From: Burkholderia savannae
GTDB lineage: Bacteria; Pseudomonadota; Gammaproteobacteria; Burkholderiales; Burkholderiaceae
Assembly (NCBI RefSeq): GCF_001524445.2
Contig: NZ_CP013418.1
Coordinates: 2,108,001-2,172,000, forward strand
DNA length: 64,000 nucleotides
Reading direction: 5' to 3'
Shown: positions 28,101 through 37,060 of the stretch, piece by piece
Layout of the letters: every line of letters begins with the position of its first letter
Position numbering within the stretch: the stretch's first letter is position 1
Made by a program: the position numbers and the translations under genes
The notes under the pieces: generated by a model
The model's input: only the letters and a program-made list of their open reading frames with translations
Told to the model about the DNA's origin: nothing
Database searches by the model: none

Positions 28101-28940
28101 GGCCGCCGACGGCGCGGCGTCGCCACCCTGCACGCCGTTCGCCGCGCCGCTCCATTCGCGCCGCGGCGACAGCGCCTCGCTGCACAGCGACAGCCCACCG
28201 TCGGCGACGATCACCTGCCCCGTGATCCAGCGCGCCGCATCCGACGCGAGGAACAGCACGACGTCCGCGAGATCCTCGGCGGTCGCGAGGCGGCCGAGCG
28301 GCGTCGCCGCGATGCTCGAGCGCTTCGTGTTGTCGGGGTCGGGAAACTGCGCGGCCACGTCGCCGTCGATCAGCGTCGACGACGCCCCGTTCACGCGAAT
28401 GCCGAGGCTCGCGTACTCGACCGCCAGATAGCGCGTCAGCGATTCGAGCGCGGCCTTCGCCGTGCCGACGACGAGATAGTTCGCCGGCACGAGCGTCGAG
28501 CCGACCGACGACACGTTGACGATCGCGCCGCCGCCCGCGCGCGCCATCAGCCGCGCGGCGCGGCGCGCGCACCAGAACGCGCCCTTCAGATTGGTGTCGA
28601 GCGCACGGTCGAAGTGCGCGGCCTCGATGTCGTCGACGGGCAACAGCGCGCCCGACGCCGCGTTGTTGACGAGAATGTCGAGCTTGCCGTACTTCGCTTC
28701 GATTTCGTCGAACATCCGCTCGACCTGCGCCGGCTGCGCGACGGACGCGCGCACGACGTCGACAGTCGCGCCCAGCGCGCGCAGCTCGGCCGCGGTCTCT
28801 TTCGACGCGTCGAGCGAATGAAAGAAATTGACGATGACGTGCGCGCCTTCTTCGGCAAAGCGGCGGCAGATCGCCTTGCCGACATTCTTTGCCCCGCCCG
28901 TCACCAGAACCCGTTTCCCCAACAGATAGGAATTCGACAT
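22188..28940 (-). CDS. Multidomain synthase: SDR - KS - KS-like (CLF) - KR - DH
   Basis: A 2250-residue iterative PKS/PUFA-like synthase. Residues 1-250 form a short-chain dehydrogenase (VLVTGGAKNVGKAI, NNAASGALLP), similar to FabL-type enoyl or ketoacyl reductases. A low-complexity linker (255-430) leads to an intact KS with DTACSSSL (Cys near 635), HATGTP (near 772) and NKSLVGHTGW (near 808). A second KS-like domain (about 890-1190) has DAGHAST in place of the Cys motif, so it resembles a chain-length factor. A (Thr-Ser)14 tract lies at about 1246-1273. KR follows (FGGARGITAELMKA near 1581, GETDYASGNDFLN near 1775), then DH (HVVNRFATLP near 1955; His and Pro at normal spacing). There is no AT or ACP here; both are supplied by the gene upstream. 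The product is not predictable from sequence alone. Confidence 0.9.
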   Translation of the reverse strand: MSNSYLLGKRVLVTGGAKNVGKAICRRFAEEGAHVIVNFFHSLDASKETAAELRALGATVDVVRASVAQPAQVERMFDEIEAKYGKLDILVNNAASGALLPVDDIEAAHFDRALDTNLKGAFWCARRAARLMARAGGGAIVNVSSVGSTLVPANYLVVGTAKAALESLTRYLAVEYASLGIRVNGASSTLIDGDVAAQFPDPDNTKRSSIAATPLGRLATAEDLADVVLFLASDAARWITGQVIVADGGLSLCSEALSPRREWSGAANGVQGGDAAPSAAAFASRASAGAAAAPVASHVADVGVATAAMAGVGAAGAAASSAASAIARNVASERASAPSNDSASAHAPVEPSASASGGRADVSASSTGSALPRVSSPASAQAGAGIDAPSSFAVAASHAFADANVADANGVRPATPAGEIDAPHAERASDDTEADDIAVVGMGVALPGASDPEAFWQALLNGPELFGNVPPDRWDYRSFYSPDSSAEDKSYQSRSVFIERFEPEARLRAEIEAAAAPDELTTLWLRHSLRQALDGVRVRAGDRTSFLVGYTADGSQHLEEGMVLAAMRARLRDALDETGASPDERESRIAQIDAVLRARYARGTGELSEYFPHRVGLNAMRGVLPDDAEYMMVDTACSSSLYSVDLGIKSLLAGKHDVVACGGAFALAPRGSILFSKLHGLSKSGEVRPLDKACDGVLFADGAGVVILKRLKRALADGDRVLGVLKAFGSSSDGKGKAIYAPNSAGQSIAIERAYRQTDVPKAAVDWVVAHATGTPAGDLAEFQSLRDMLKRDRPVYVTSNKSLVGHTGWAAGVVSLIQVLLALEHGRIPPQHRFSEPPREFDIGASGFTIPTRAVDWPRKADAARVAAVSGFGFGGTNGHLIVCEYRPDLGASMPAARVNREPLAIVGWSANFPGLDGRDAIAAWLNGAGAAPGASFGLTYPLPSFDRVRMPPAVLRALDRCQLMALDAAHDMREQLRDYWSGHANTIGVVMGHMGPTRNAALYASRCYLDDIATAVRASFDDASRAPLDDALARVAEHTKRLVPPTTENSFPGMMPNVIPARVANYHDLHGMNMTVDAGHASTLAAFEVASRFLRSGELDMVIVGGINGNSADEVQPAFDRPLAEGIVLFAVTTKAQADAAGLPALAWIESGREFADAAAAALAPRDAQGRAVTYAGADGALAVLRALVGREDAASIAFGNDRDRVRFGLRVDRNAPPVSGDGGRARDAADASGLSTSAPVPVPTSTSTSTSTSTSTSTSTSTSTSTSTSTSPAPVSSHLSEPSSTPAVASAPPAHLVAPLATTVHAEPPVAVATAEPIAGASADKRVPIPSTLKATDVAADGEPLGVARYRIDLQETPWHAGAGAIAYLPAGSVVVTDAPELLDGIGMLPADLLVLSTRATAFARARLVVVDTLGEAALQGLIPAGTRHVRLLTSLHAGALAPDRSSAPAPELLKLHDLAFLALKQCYDGVAQQGSFIALLLDAVKDDVLHPDAGMFTGLVKALAIELPHARSLAVLTDDADIRHGVARAERESGAQHLLPVVALCGGRRLTPRVTRDAGELPADGFARLGPDSVVVAFGGARGITAELMKAVAEHFQPTIHLIGSSALDAYGPDVFSGSDEAFARRRPDYIREQKARHPHLPLPAIIKAFERQVEARAARRNIDVMKSYCGPNKVFYLRADVLDAGSVREAVGRIAAAGQPIDLVVNAAGLNRSASVNVKSFDDFVAVRDIKIRGYWNVRDAFGAAQPRAWCNFGSFIGLTGQAGETDYASGNDFLNTQAAYHRAALARDEFTIGWTLWRSVGLGANPVTRAFLEKSGLFTSMRTNEGIHHFLREINLTERAASSVHLGAAERRAIETHLPTFFDAPPASVRAASTQRPVQSASGAADAQAVVAAHAGHAAWPSPQSHPTPPPRERIAQPPSHDFYLGREVRRTSDSVTFERIFDLRTDAYLQHHVVNRFATLPGTFVPELAAEAAMKLLPGLRVVGFRDAAFRHFLRVYDAQRPSTKRIHAQVVGREGDAAVVQVRITGDVLAPNGQVLVQDKLHFEIKALVAPRHASAPAWPMRPDEPRTPVADPYHFESAPVRLTGMFVSTADTGVTASGKVARYQLNVAADDPVFSRFIVPSIMLDGLARVAVLNYVADDYIPLAAPVSIGRIELYESGNDCELARRYERIDLYATPRAFALEGAHGGNRFAAVRPDGRMLMEMSDVSGVVIGYVHRTTGAYATKAEVDALAARLATERETA
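25120..25203. repeat. Hexanucleotide repeat (GATGTC)x14 inside the synthase gene
   Basis: Fourteen perfect copies. On the coding strand they encode alternating Thr and Ser between the KS-like and KR regions. A six-base unit changes length without a frameshift, so alleles should differ in linker length only. Confidence 0.97.
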
Positions 28941-29043
28941 AAATCGCAGTGGTCAGGATTACCAAACATTCGGACGAGACTCTCCGTCTGATCCGGCCCT
29001 CTCCTCTCGTTCTTCTCGTGGCGCGCGGTGCGTGTGCGGCGCT

Positions 29044-30681
29044 TCAGCTCGTGACGAGCGCCGCCGCCTGGCCCTGATGCTCGTAGACGAAATCGACGAT
29101 CTGGCCCATCGCCTTGAAATCGCCGGCGCGGAAATTCGCCGGCAGCGGCGGCAGCCCGTAGCGGGCGCTGATCCGCTGAATGATCTCCGTCTGCTTGACC
29201 GAATCGATGCCGAGCTCCGCTTCGAGCTCGACAGTCTCGGTAAACACTTCGACCGGGTATTCCATCGCCTCCGCATAGATCGCGACGAGCTCGGCGAAGA
29301 GCCGATCGCGCGGCACGCGCGCGGCCGGCGCGTCGGCGGGTTCGGCGCCCGCGCCGGGCGCGGCCGGCGCTTGCATGACCGGCGCGGCATGCGCTGCATG
29401 CGCAACGGGCGCGGCCGGCGCCGCGGGTGCGACAGCCGGCGTGGCCTGCGTAACGGGCGCAGCAGGCGCAGTGGGCACAGCGGGCGCAGCCGACGCAACC
29501 GGCGCGAAACCGGCCGCGGCGCCGCGAGCAGTCACGATGTGCGGCGCGGGCGTCGCCTGCAGCCCCCGCGCGTCGAAGAAGCGCTTGAGCTCGCCCTTGA
29601 TCTTCTCGACGATCCCCGGACCGCTGTTGCGCCAGAACTCGTCGAAATCGAGTTGCAGATTGCTTGCGCGAATGTCGTCGTTCATGACACTACCCCCATT
29701 GAAATATGCGAGAACGTTCTCCAGGCCGCCGAGTTCGCCTCCCACGCTCGACGCGCCCGAAAAGGTCTTGATGGCGCCGGGCCCCAGCGCGCGCACCGCG
29801 ATCCTGCTGAGCGCGTTCAGCGCCCCGCACTCGACGAGCGCGCCGATGCCGGCGGCTTTCAGTCTTGCGACCCCATCTCCGAACCGGACCGGCAGCACCA
29901 GGTGGCGCGCGAGACACGCGCCGAGATCGTCGGCCGCCGCGTAATAGCGATTCAATATCGGCGAATAAACCGGATATTCGAGCGCTTTATTTTTATAAGC
30001 TTTCAGACGCCGTCCAAATTCGATGCGCACATTTTCCAGATCGTCATGATGAAATGCGTAAGGCGAATTTAATATTTGCGCGGAGATATTGTGTCTCGCG
30101 CAATAGGCCGTGAATTCGTCGACATATTCGCGCGCACCCGACACGACCGTCTGCGACGAATGATTTTCGACTGCGATCTGCACGCGCCCCGGGCGCCCTT
30201 GCGGCGCGCCGCGAAAGCACGCGGCGAGGTGCGCGCGCACCGCGTCGGGCGATGCGCCGACGGCCGCCATCCGGCCGTCGGCGGGCGCCGCTTCGCGCAG
30301 CGCGTCGATGCGGTCGCAGACGATGTCCGCGCCCTGCTCGAACGAGAACGCGCCGGCGCACGCGAGCGCGGCGACCTCGCCGAAGCTGTGCCCGACGAGC
30401 ACGTCGGGCCGCACGCCGCGCGCGCGCAGCGCTTCGAAGTACGAAACGGACGTCGCGTAGATCGCGAGCTGCAGCAGGTCCGGCGCGTATTGCAGGAGAT
30501 CCTCCACGCCGATGTGCTCGTCCCACACGGTCGCGAGCAGCGGGCGGCGCAGCCGCCGCACGGAAACGGCGTCGATGGCTTGCATGGCCCGCTGTACCAC
30601 GGGGTACGCGCCGCTCAACGCCCGCGTCGCGCCCGCATAGAATGCGCCTTGCCCGGGAAACAGAAATGCAACTTGCGCCAT
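29044..30681 (-). CDS. Acyltransferase - acyl carrier protein didomain
   Basis: The 545-residue protein starts with a malonyl/acyl transferase: FLFPGQGAFYAGATRALS at the N-terminus and nucleophile Ser99 in GHSFGEVAAL. His of the dyad is probably in the SPYAFHHDDLE stretch. After an Ala/Pro linker (about 385-450) comes one ACP with Ser494 in ELGIDSVKQTEI. The LGIDS form is shared with PUFA and enediyne synthase carriers. It supplies extender units and the tether for the synthase at 22188-28940, 103 bp downstream. It is the first gene of the cluster. The ATG at 30681 has AAAGG seven bases upstream and gives the correct AT N-terminus; an earlier ATG at 30765 adds unrelated sequence. Confidence 0.92.
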   Translation of the reverse strand: MAQVAFLFPGQGAFYAGATRALSGAYPVVQRAMQAIDAVSVRRLRRPLLATVWDEHIGVEDLLQYAPDLLQLAIYATSVSYFEALRARGVRPDVLVGHSFGEVAALACAGAFSFEQGADIVCDRIDALREAAPADGRMAAVGASPDAVRAHLAACFRGAPQGRPGRVQIAVENHSSQTVVSGAREYVDEFTAYCARHNISAQILNSPYAFHHDDLENVRIEFGRRLKAYKNKALEYPVYSPILNRYYAAADDLGACLARHLVLPVRFGDGVARLKAAGIGALVECGALNALSRIAVRALGPGAIKTFSGASSVGGELGGLENVLAYFNGGSVMNDDIRASNLQLDFDEFWRNSGPGIVEKIKGELKRFFDARGLQATPAPHIVTARGAAAGFAPVASAAPAVPTAPAAPVTQATPAVAPAAPAAPVAHAAHAAPVMQAPAAPGAGAEPADAPAARVPRDRLFAELVAIYAEAMEYPVEVFTETVELEAELGIDSVKQTEIIQRISARYGLPPLPANFRAGDFKAMGQIVDFVYEHQGQAAALVTS

Positions 30682-31271
30682 GTGATTGCCTTTACCCACC
30701 ACCAATGCCAAACGGCCCGATGTCGATCGGTCGAGAATCTGTCTCCCCAGCCTCCTGCCGTCCATTTATTCGATTACGCATCGCGGGGCGATATGCAATC
30801 CTTAAATCCATTAATGCATTGGCGTAAAGTAACATACGTGCTTACACACCTATGTTCGCCAAACTACACATCTTCTGTGCCCATTTACGCATCGAATATG
30901 CATGGCGCCGCGTCGCGCGGGCCCGATCTTAAAGTCAGATTCACGACAATATTTGTTAAAAATCTTGAATTAACCGACTGAAAATCGATATTCGCGCGCG
31001 GCACTCCAGATTGGCGGCCGTCGCGAACGAATCGGTGCGATTGCGGGCGGGCGCACGCGCGGAATTCCCGCGTTTCCCTCTGCCCGCATTCGCATCGCGC
31101 TCCGGCCCCGGCCCGCGTTCGATATGTCCCCGCCTTTTTTCCGCCGCATTCCAACCCCGGTTCGCAACAATCCGGCGGGATTCGCACGCGCCCGAACCTA
31201 GCCGACTCTCAAACCCGCGCGCCGGTATACTTGGCTACTTTGCCTTTTCGCAGCCCCCAACCCGCCGCCTC
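30682..31271. promoter_or_regulatory. Divergent intergenic region between the synthase cluster and hpnN
   Basis: 590 bp with an AT-rich stretch at about 30760-30980, unlike its GC-rich neighbours, so it probably holds the promoters of both transcription units. AACATA (30831-30836) and TATGTT (30851-30856) form an inverted repeat, with flanking GGCG/CGCC, that may be an operator. No regulator gene lies in the cluster itself. No gene is visible in the gap. Confidence 0.5.
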
Positions 31272-33905
31272 ATGCTGACTTCCGTCCTCGTCCGACTCGT
31301 CGCCTGGTCGGTGCGGCGCCCGATCTGGGTCGTCGTGCTGTCGCTTGTCGCCGCCGCGCTCAGCGGCGTGTACGTCGCGCACCATTTCAAGATCAACACT
31401 GACATCAGCAAGCTCGTCGAGAACGACCCGCAATGGGCCGCGCTCGGCAACGCGATCGACGATGCGTTCCCGCAGCGCAGCCAGACGATCCTCGCCGTCG
31501 TCGAGGCGCCCGCGCCCGAATTCGCGACCGCCGCGGCCGATGCGCTCGCCGAGGGCCTGCGCCGCGAAACCGAGGCGGGCCGCATCGGCCAGGTGTCGGA
31601 GCCCGCGGGCGGGCCGCTCTTCGAGCACAACGGGCTGCTGTTCCTGCCCGAGCAGGACGTCGCGACGACGACCTCGCAGCTCGCGAGCGCGCGGCCGCTC
31701 GTCAACGTGCTCGCGAAGGACCCGAGCATCGCGGGCCTCGCGACGACGCTGTCGACGACGCTCGGCGTGCCGCTGCAGTCGGGCCAGGTCAAGCTCTCGG
31801 GGATGGCGAAGCTGCTGTCGCGCAGCGCGGCGACCGTCGACGACGTGCTCGCCGGCAAGCCGGCCGCGTTCTCGTGGCGCGCGCTCGTCGACGCAGACGC
31901 CGCCCGCGCACCCGCGCGCGCGTTCGTCACCGTGCAGCCGGTCGTCAACTACGGCGCGCTGAAGGCGGGCGAGCAGGCGTCGCGGACGATCCGCGCGACC
32001 GCGCGGGCGCTCGAGCTCGACAAGCGCTTCGGCGCCGCCGTGCGGCTGACGGGCGAGCAGCCGCTCGCCGACGAGGAATTCGCGTCGGTGCAGGACGGCG
32101 CGCTCGTCAACGGCATCGCGACGCTGGCGATCGTGCTCGTGATCCTGTGGATCGCGCTGCGCTCGAAGCGAATGATCGCGGCGGTGTTCGTCACGCTGTT
32201 CGTCGGCCTCGTCGTCACGGCCGCGCTCGGGCTGATGATGGTCGGCTCGCTGAACATGATCTCGGTCGCGTTCATGGTGCTGTTCGTCGGCCTCGGCGTC
32301 GATTTCGCGATCCAGTACGGCGTCAAGTATCGCGAGGAGCGCCACCGCTATCCGAATCTCGATCACGCGCTCGTCGGCGCCGCGCACGCGATGGGCATGC
32401 CGCTCACGCTCGCGACGGCGGCCGTCGCCGCGAGCTTCTTCTCGTTCCTGCCGACCGCGTATCGCGGCGTGTCGGAGCTCGGCCTGATCGCGGGCGTCGG
32501 GATGTTCGTCGCGCTCTTCACGACGCTCACGCTCCTGCCCGCGCTGCTCAGGCTGTTCGCGCCGCCCGGCGAGCGCAAGCCGCCGGGCTTTCCGCGCCTC
32601 GCGCCCGTCGACGACTATCTCGACCACCATCGCAAGCCGATCCTGATCGGCACGCTCGCCGTCGTGATCGGCGCGCTGCCGCTGCTCGCGCATCTGCGCT
32701 TCGATTTCAACCCGCTGCATCTGAAGGACCCGAGCAGCGAATCGATGGCGACGCTGCTCGCACTGAAGGATTCGCCGGAAGCGTCGGTCAACGACGTGTC
32801 GATGCTCGCGCCGTCGCTCGCGGCCGCCGACGCCGCCGCGAAGCGGCTCGACGCGCTGCCCGAGGTCGGCCGCACGACGACGCTGTCGACGTTCATCCCC
32901 GACGCACAGCCGCAAAAGCTCGCGACGATCGCGGCGGCCGCGCGCGACCTGCTGCCCGCGCTCACGCAACCGGCCGCGGCGCCCGCGTCGGACGCGCAGC
33001 GCGTCGCGGCATTGAAGCGCGCGTCGAACCTGCTCGAATATGCGTCCGAGGATTACCCGGGCCCGGGCGCGGCGGCCGCGAAGCATCTGTCCGAATCGCT
33101 CACGAAGCTCGCCGCCGCCGACGCCGCGACGCGCGACCGCGCGGAGCACGCGTTCTCCGCGCCGCTGCGGATCGCGCTGAACCAGCTCGCGATGCTCTTG
33201 CAGCCGTCCGAGATCACGCGCGAGAACCTGCCGCCGCAGATCGCGCGCGACTGGATCGCGCCGGGCGGCCGCGCGCTCGTGCAGATCTCGCCGAAGGTGC
33301 CCAAGGGCGTCGATCCCGGCGACGACGCGATGCTGCGCCGTTTCGCGAAGGCCGTGAAGGCGGCGGAGCCGGGCGCGATCGGCGGCCCGATCTCGATCCT
33401 GCATTCGGCGGACACGATCATCCGCGCATTCCTGCAGGCGGCCGCGCTGTCCGTCATATCGATCACGGCGCTGCTGTGGATCACGCTGCGCCGCTTCGGC
33501 GACGTGCTGCGCACGCTCGTGCCGCTCCTCGTGTCGGGCGTCGTGACGCTCGAGCTGTGCGTGCTGTTCGGCATGCCGCTGAATTTCGCGAACATCATCG
33601 CGCTGCCGCTGATGCTCGGCGTCGGCGTCGCGTTCAAGGTGTATTTCGTGATGGCGTGGCGCGCGGGCCAGACGGGCCTGCTGCAGTCGAGCCTCACGCA
33701 CGCGGTGCTGTTCAGCGCCGCGACGACGGCCACCGCGTTCGGCAGCCTGTGGCTGTCGCATCATCCGGGCACGGCGAGCATGGGGCGGCTGCTCGCGCTC
33801 GCGCTGTCGTGCACGCTGATCGGCGCCGTCGTCTTCCAGCCCGTGCTGATGGGCAAGCCGCGCACGAAGCGTGTGACGAATCAATCGCAAGGAATCGATG
33901 AATAA
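31272..33905 (+). CDS. hpnN: Hopanoid-associated RND/MMPL transporter HpnN
   Basis: The 877-residue protein has the RND layout with about 12 membrane helices in two halves. Helix 1 is [20 protein letters not shown] and the first periplasmic loop runs from about 45 to 275. The helix clusters include [20 protein letters not shown] and [20 protein letters not shown]. Sequence style matches HpnN, which moves hopanoids from inner to outer membrane. MlaA/VacJ is encoded directly downstream with an 8 bp overlap, and hopanoid genes lie 7 kb away (41027-44920). The ATG at 31272 was chosen because the first helix follows it closely. Upstream in-frame sequence to 31011 is not protein-like. Confidence 0.88.
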   Translation: MLTSVLVRLVAWSVRRPIWVVVLSLVAAALSGVYVAHHFKINTDISKLVENDPQWAALGNAIDDAFPQRSQTILAVVEAPAPEFATAAADALAEGLRRETEAGRIGQVSEPAGGPLFEHNGLLFLPEQDVATTTSQLASARPLVNVLAKDPSIAGLATTLSTTLGVPLQSGQVKLSGMAKLLSRSAATVDDVLAGKPAAFSWRALVDADAARAPARAFVTVQPVVNYGALKAGEQASRTIRATARALELDKRFGAAVRLTGEQPLADEEFASVQDGALVNGIATLAIVLVILWIALRSKRMIAAVFVTLFVGLVVTAALGLMMVGSLNMISVAFMVLFVGLGVDFAIQYGVKYREERHRYPNLDHALVGAAHAMGMPLTLATAAVAASFFSFLPTAYRGVSELGLIAGVGMFVALFTTLTLLPALLRLFAPPGERKPPGFPRLAPVDDYLDHHRKPILIGTLAVVIGALPLLAHLRFDFNPLHLKDPSSESMATLLALKDSPEASVNDVSMLAPSLAAADAAAKRLDALPEVGRTTTLSTFIPDAQPQKLATIAAAARDLLPALTQPAAAPASDAQRVAALKRASNLLEYASEDYPGPGAAAAKHLSESLTKLAAADAATRDRAEHAFSAPLRIALNQLAMLLQPSEITRENLPPQIARDWIAPGGRALVQISPKVPKGVDPGDDAMLRRFAKAVKAAEPGAIGGPISILHSADTIIRAFLQAAALSVISITALLWITLRRFGDVLRTLVPLLVSGVVTLELCVLFGMPLNFANIIALPLMLGVGVAFKVYFVMAWRAGQTGLLQSSLTHAVLFSAATTATAFGSLWLSHHPGTASMGRLLALALSCTLIGAVVFQPVLMGKPRTKRVTNQSQGIDE

Positions 33906-34881
33906 AATGCGAATTACCACGTCGGCGCTCGCCGTCTGCCTGCTTGCAAGCGGCTGCGCGACCGGCCCCAACCGGCACCCGGGCGATCCGCTCGAGCCGA
34001 TGAACCGCGCCGTCTTCAAGTTCAACGACGCGGTCGACTCGACGATCGCCGTGCCGATCGCGAAGGGCTATCAAAAAGTGACGCCCACGCCGCTGCGCAC
34101 GGCGATCAGCAATTTCTTCTCGAACCTCGGCGATCTCGGCAACATCGCGAACAACCTGCTGCAGCTCCGGATCACGGATGCAACGGAGGACGTGATGCGC
34201 GTCGCGATGAACTCGTTGTTCGGCGTCGCCGGGCTGATCGACGTCGCGACGCTCGCCGGGCTGCCGAAGCATCACCAGGACTTCGGCCTTACGCTCGCGC
34301 GCTGGGGCGTGCCGGCGGGCCCGTATCTCGTGCTGCCGATCTTCGGGCCGAGCTCGATCCGCGACGGCGTCGGCCGAGCGGTGGACGTCCGCTTCAATCT
34401 GCTCAACTACATCGAGCCCGCCGCGCGCAATCCGATGTATATCGCGCAGTTCATCAGCGCGCGCTCGGATCTGCTCGGCGCGACCGACCTGCTGCAGCAG
34501 GCGGCGCTCGACAAATACTCGTTCGTGCGCGACGCGTACGTGCAGCAGCGCCGCTCGCTCACGTATCACGGCAAGAGCGAGGAAGAATCGCTGCCGAACT
34601 ACAACGAACCGGGCGGCGAGGGCGCGGGCGGCAACGCGCCGGGCGGCTTGCCGCAGTACGAGGACCCGGGCGAGGGCGCGGGCGGCATGCCGTCCGGCGG
34701 CGCGCAAGGCGACGCACGCGAGCCGGCCGGGCTGCCGCGGTATCAGGACCCGGGCGACGCGGGTGCAAGCGGCGCGGCGCCGGCTGCGGCATCCGCAACG
34801 GCTCCCACGCCCGCATCGGCGGCTGCGCCGGCGGAGCCTGCATCCGCGCCCGCCGCGAACGCCTCGCCGAAGACGAACTGA
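33898..34881 (+). CDS. MlaA/VacJ-family outer-membrane lipoprotein
   Basis: The 327-residue protein has a lipoprotein signal ([11 protein letters not shown], lipid-modified Cys20). The VacJ domain follows: [56 protein letters not shown] and the closing RARSDLL-like stretch. MlaA removes phospholipids from the outer leaflet and hands them to MlaC. The C-terminal 95 residues are an unusual tail of imperfect repeats of the type [14 protein letters not shown] and an Ala/Pro tract. Its ATG overlaps the end of hpnN by 8 bp, so it may serve hopanoid or phospholipid traffic with that transporter. Confidence 0.9.
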   Translation: MNKMRITTSALAVCLLASGCATGPNRHPGDPLEPMNRAVFKFNDAVDSTIAVPIAKGYQKVTPTPLRTAISNFFSNLGDLGNIANNLLQLRITDATEDVMRVAMNSLFGVAGLIDVATLAGLPKHHQDFGLTLARWGVPAGPYLVLPIFGPSSIRDGVGRAVDVRFNLLNYIEPAARNPMYIAQFISARSDLLGATDLLQQAALDKYSFVRDAYVQQRRSLTYHGKSEEESLPNYNEPGGEGAGGNAPGGLPQYEDPGEGAGGMPSGGAQGDAREPAGLPRYQDPGDAGASGAAPAAASATAPTPASAAAPAEPASAPAANASPKTN

Positions 34882-34901
34882 CGCTCGCGCTGCGCAACGA
34901 C

Positions 34902-34935
34902 ACGGCGGCCGCGTCGAATCCGAAACGGCCGCCGT
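34902..34935 (+). terminator. Possible terminator after the mlaA homologue
   Basis: ACGGCGGCCG and CGGCCGCCGT form a 10 bp stem around a 14-base loop, 20 bp after the stop. Only TGTCTT follows, not a pure T run, so termination could be weak or Rho-assisted. Confidence 0.5.
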
Positions 34936-35112
34936 TGTCTTATCCGGATCAGGCACGCACGCGCGCCGCACCATGTCCTTCGCGCTTCGTCTTTCCGCCG
35001 ATCAGCCGGCGTGCGGCAACGCCGTGCGCCCATCGATCTTCGGCCTTCGGCCGTCACACGAACCGAACGCGGCGCGCGCATTGTCCGCCTCATCGGCACT
35101 TCTTCCCGCCGC

Positions 35113-35676
35113 TCACTCCGCGAACGGCAGCACCGTCTGCCCGTCCGCGCGCATCGCGAACACGTTCAGCGTCATCGCGACAAGCGCGTAGTAGCCGAGC
35201 AGCGCGACGAGATTCACGACCACCTGATGCCCGAAACGCGCAACCGCCTCGTCGTATGTCGCATCGCACACGCGCTTCGTCTCGTATAGCTCGGTCGCGA
35301 AGCGGAAGATCAATGCGTCGTCCGCTTCGTCGAACGCCGGAGCCGTGCAGGTGCGGATCGCTTCGGCAACCGCGGCGGGCACGCCTGCTTCGAGCGCGAT
35401 CGGATGATGGATGTGCCATTCCGCCTGCGAGCGCCAGCGCGCCGCCGTCACGAGGATCGCGAGCTCGGACAGCCGCAGCGGCAGCCCCGTTCGATACCGG
35501 CAGAACGCGCCCAGCCGCTGCGCGTGCTGCGCGAGCTCGGGGCTCGCGATCCAGCCGAGAAACGGCCCGTTCAGGTTGCCGCGCGGCCCGCTCAGGATTT
35601 CGTCGAGCACTGCCTTCTGCTCGTCGGTTGCAGTCTCGCGGTGGAATTCAGGAAGCCTCATCTTCGCTTTCGTCAT
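35113..35676 (-). CDS. Carboxymuconolactone-decarboxylase (AhpD-like) family protein
   Basis: The 187-residue all-helical protein has the CMD core (LSELAILVTAARWRSQAEWH, then HHPIALEAGVPAAVAEAI). The CxxC pair of peroxidase-type AhpD is absent, so thiol peroxidase activity is unlikely. It fits better with the decarboxylase-like members, whose substrates vary. It lies 40 bp after the aminotransferase gene on the same strand and may be the last gene of the importer-acyltransferase operon. The in-frame ATG six codons in (MRLPEF) is an alternative start. Confidence 0.8.
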   Translation of the reverse strand: MTKAKMRLPEFHRETATDEQKAVLDEILSGPRGNLNGPFLGWIASPELAQHAQRLGAFCRYRTGLPLRLSELAILVTAARWRSQAEWHIHHPIALEAGVPAAVAEAIRTCTAPAFDEADDALIFRFATELYETKRVCDATYDEAVARFGHQVVVNLVALLGYYALVAMTLNVFAMRADGQTVLPFAE

Positions 35677-35716
35677 GTCGGTTCATTGGGACCGTGCAAA
35701 CGCACGCAATCACGCA

Positions 35717-37060
35717 TCAGCGCGCCGCCGCACCGATCGACGCGAGCGCCGCGTCGATCGCGTCGCCGAGCCGCTCGACGATCGTGTCGATCTGCGGCGC
35801 GGTGCAGATGAACGGCGGCGCGAGCAGGATATGATCGCCGAAATTGCCGTCGACGGTGCCGCCCATCGGATACACCATCAGCCCGCGCTGCATCGCCTCG
35901 CGCTTCACGAGCGCATGCAGCTTCAGCTTCGGATCGAACGGCGCTTTGGTGTCGCGCTCGCGCACGAGCTCGACACCGACGAACAGCCCGCGCCCGCGCA
36001 CGTCGCCGATGTGCGGATGATCGGCCTGGCGCTCGCGCAGCCGCGCGCGCAATTGCTCGCCGCGCGCCTTCACGTTGTCGAGCAAGCGATCCTCGGCGAT
36101 CACGCGTTGCACTTCGAGCGCCGCCGCGCATGCGCTCGCGTGGCCGATGTACGTGTGGCCGTGCTGAAAGAAGCCCGAGCCGTCGACGATCGTCCGGTAG
36201 ATCGCGTCGCTCACGAGCGTCGCGCCGATCGGCTGATAGCCCGCGCCGAGCCCCTTCGCGATCGTCAGGATGTCCGGCGCGACGCCGTCCTCTTCGCACG
36301 CGAACAGGTAGCCGGTGCGCCCCATCCCCGACATGATCTCGTCGAGAATCAGCAGGACACCGTACTTGTCGCACACCGCGCGGATCTTGCGGAAATATTC
36401 GCGCACGGGCGACACCGCGCCCGCCGTCGCGCCGACGACCGTCTCCGCGACGAACGCCGCGACCGTGTCCGGCCCGAGTTCGAGAATCTTGCTTTCAAGC
36501 TCGTCGGCGAGACGCTGCGCGAATGCCTCTTCGGTTTCGTCCGCGCGCTGCTCGCGATACGCGTAGCACGGGCTCACGTGATGCGCTTCGATCAAGAGCG
36601 GCAGGAACGGCTCGCGCCGCCATGCGTTGCCGCCTATCGCGAGCGCGCCGAGCGTGTTGCCGTGATAGCTCTGCCGGCGCGCGATGAAGTGCCGGCGCGC
36701 GGGCTCGCCCCGCTCGACGAAGTACTGGCGCGCGAGCTTCAGCGCGGCTTCGATCGCCTCCGACCCGCCCGACACGAAATACACATGCTCGAGCCCGGCG
36801 GGCGCGGCCGCGACGAGCCTGTCCGCGAGCTCCTCGGCCGGCTGCGTCGTGAAGAACGACGTGTGTGCGTACGGCAGTTGCTGCGCCTGCCGCTTGATCG
36901 CGTCGATCACGCGCTGGTTGCCGTGCCCGAGGCACGACACGGCCGCGCCGCCGCATGCGTCGATGTAGCGCTTGCCCGTCGAATCGATGATCTCGATGCC
37001 GTCGCCCGCGATCGCGACCGGCAGGTTCGCGCGCGGCGCGCGATGAAATACGGTGGTCAT
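35717..37060 (-). CDS. PLP-dependent class III aminotransferase
   Basis: The 447-residue enzyme of fold type I begins MTTVFHRAPRANLPVA. It has YIDACGGAAVSCLGHGN, the phosphate-binding FVSGGSEAIEAAL, LILDEIMSGMGRTG (cofactor Asp), TIAKGLGAGYQPIGA (Schiff-base Lys) and GHTYIGHASACAAAL. Class III enzymes move amino groups from omega-amino acids, diamines or related amines; the exact substrate is unknown. Its ATG overlaps the stop of the C45 acyltransferase gene (ATGA). It thus belongs to the ABC importer operon and suggests breakdown of an imported amine or amino acid derivative. Confidence 0.9.
   Translation of the reverse strand: MTTVFHRAPRANLPVAIAGDGIEIIDSTGKRYIDACGGAAVSCLGHGNQRVIDAIKRQAQQLPYAHTSFFTTQPAEELADRLVAAAPAGLEHVYFVSGGSEAIEAALKLARQYFVERGEPARRHFIARRQSYHGNTLGALAIGGNAWRREPFLPLLIEAHHVSPCYAYREQRADETEEAFAQRLADELESKILELGPDTVAAFVAETVVGATAGAVSPVREYFRKIRAVCDKYGVLLILDEIMSGMGRTGYLFACEEDGVAPDILTIAKGLGAGYQPIGATLVSDAIYRTIVDGSGFFQHGHTYIGHASACAAALEVQRVIAEDRLLDNVKARGEQLRARLRERQADHPHIGDVRGRGLFVGVELVRERDTKAPFDPKLKLHALVKREAMQRGLMVYPMGGTVDGNFGDHILLAPPFICTAPQIDTIVERLGDAIDAALASIGAAAR

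Noticed and set aside
23352..28991. Long plus-strand frames opposite the synthase
   Set aside because: Same shadow effect; the translated sequence is low in hydrophobic pattern and shows no recognisable family.
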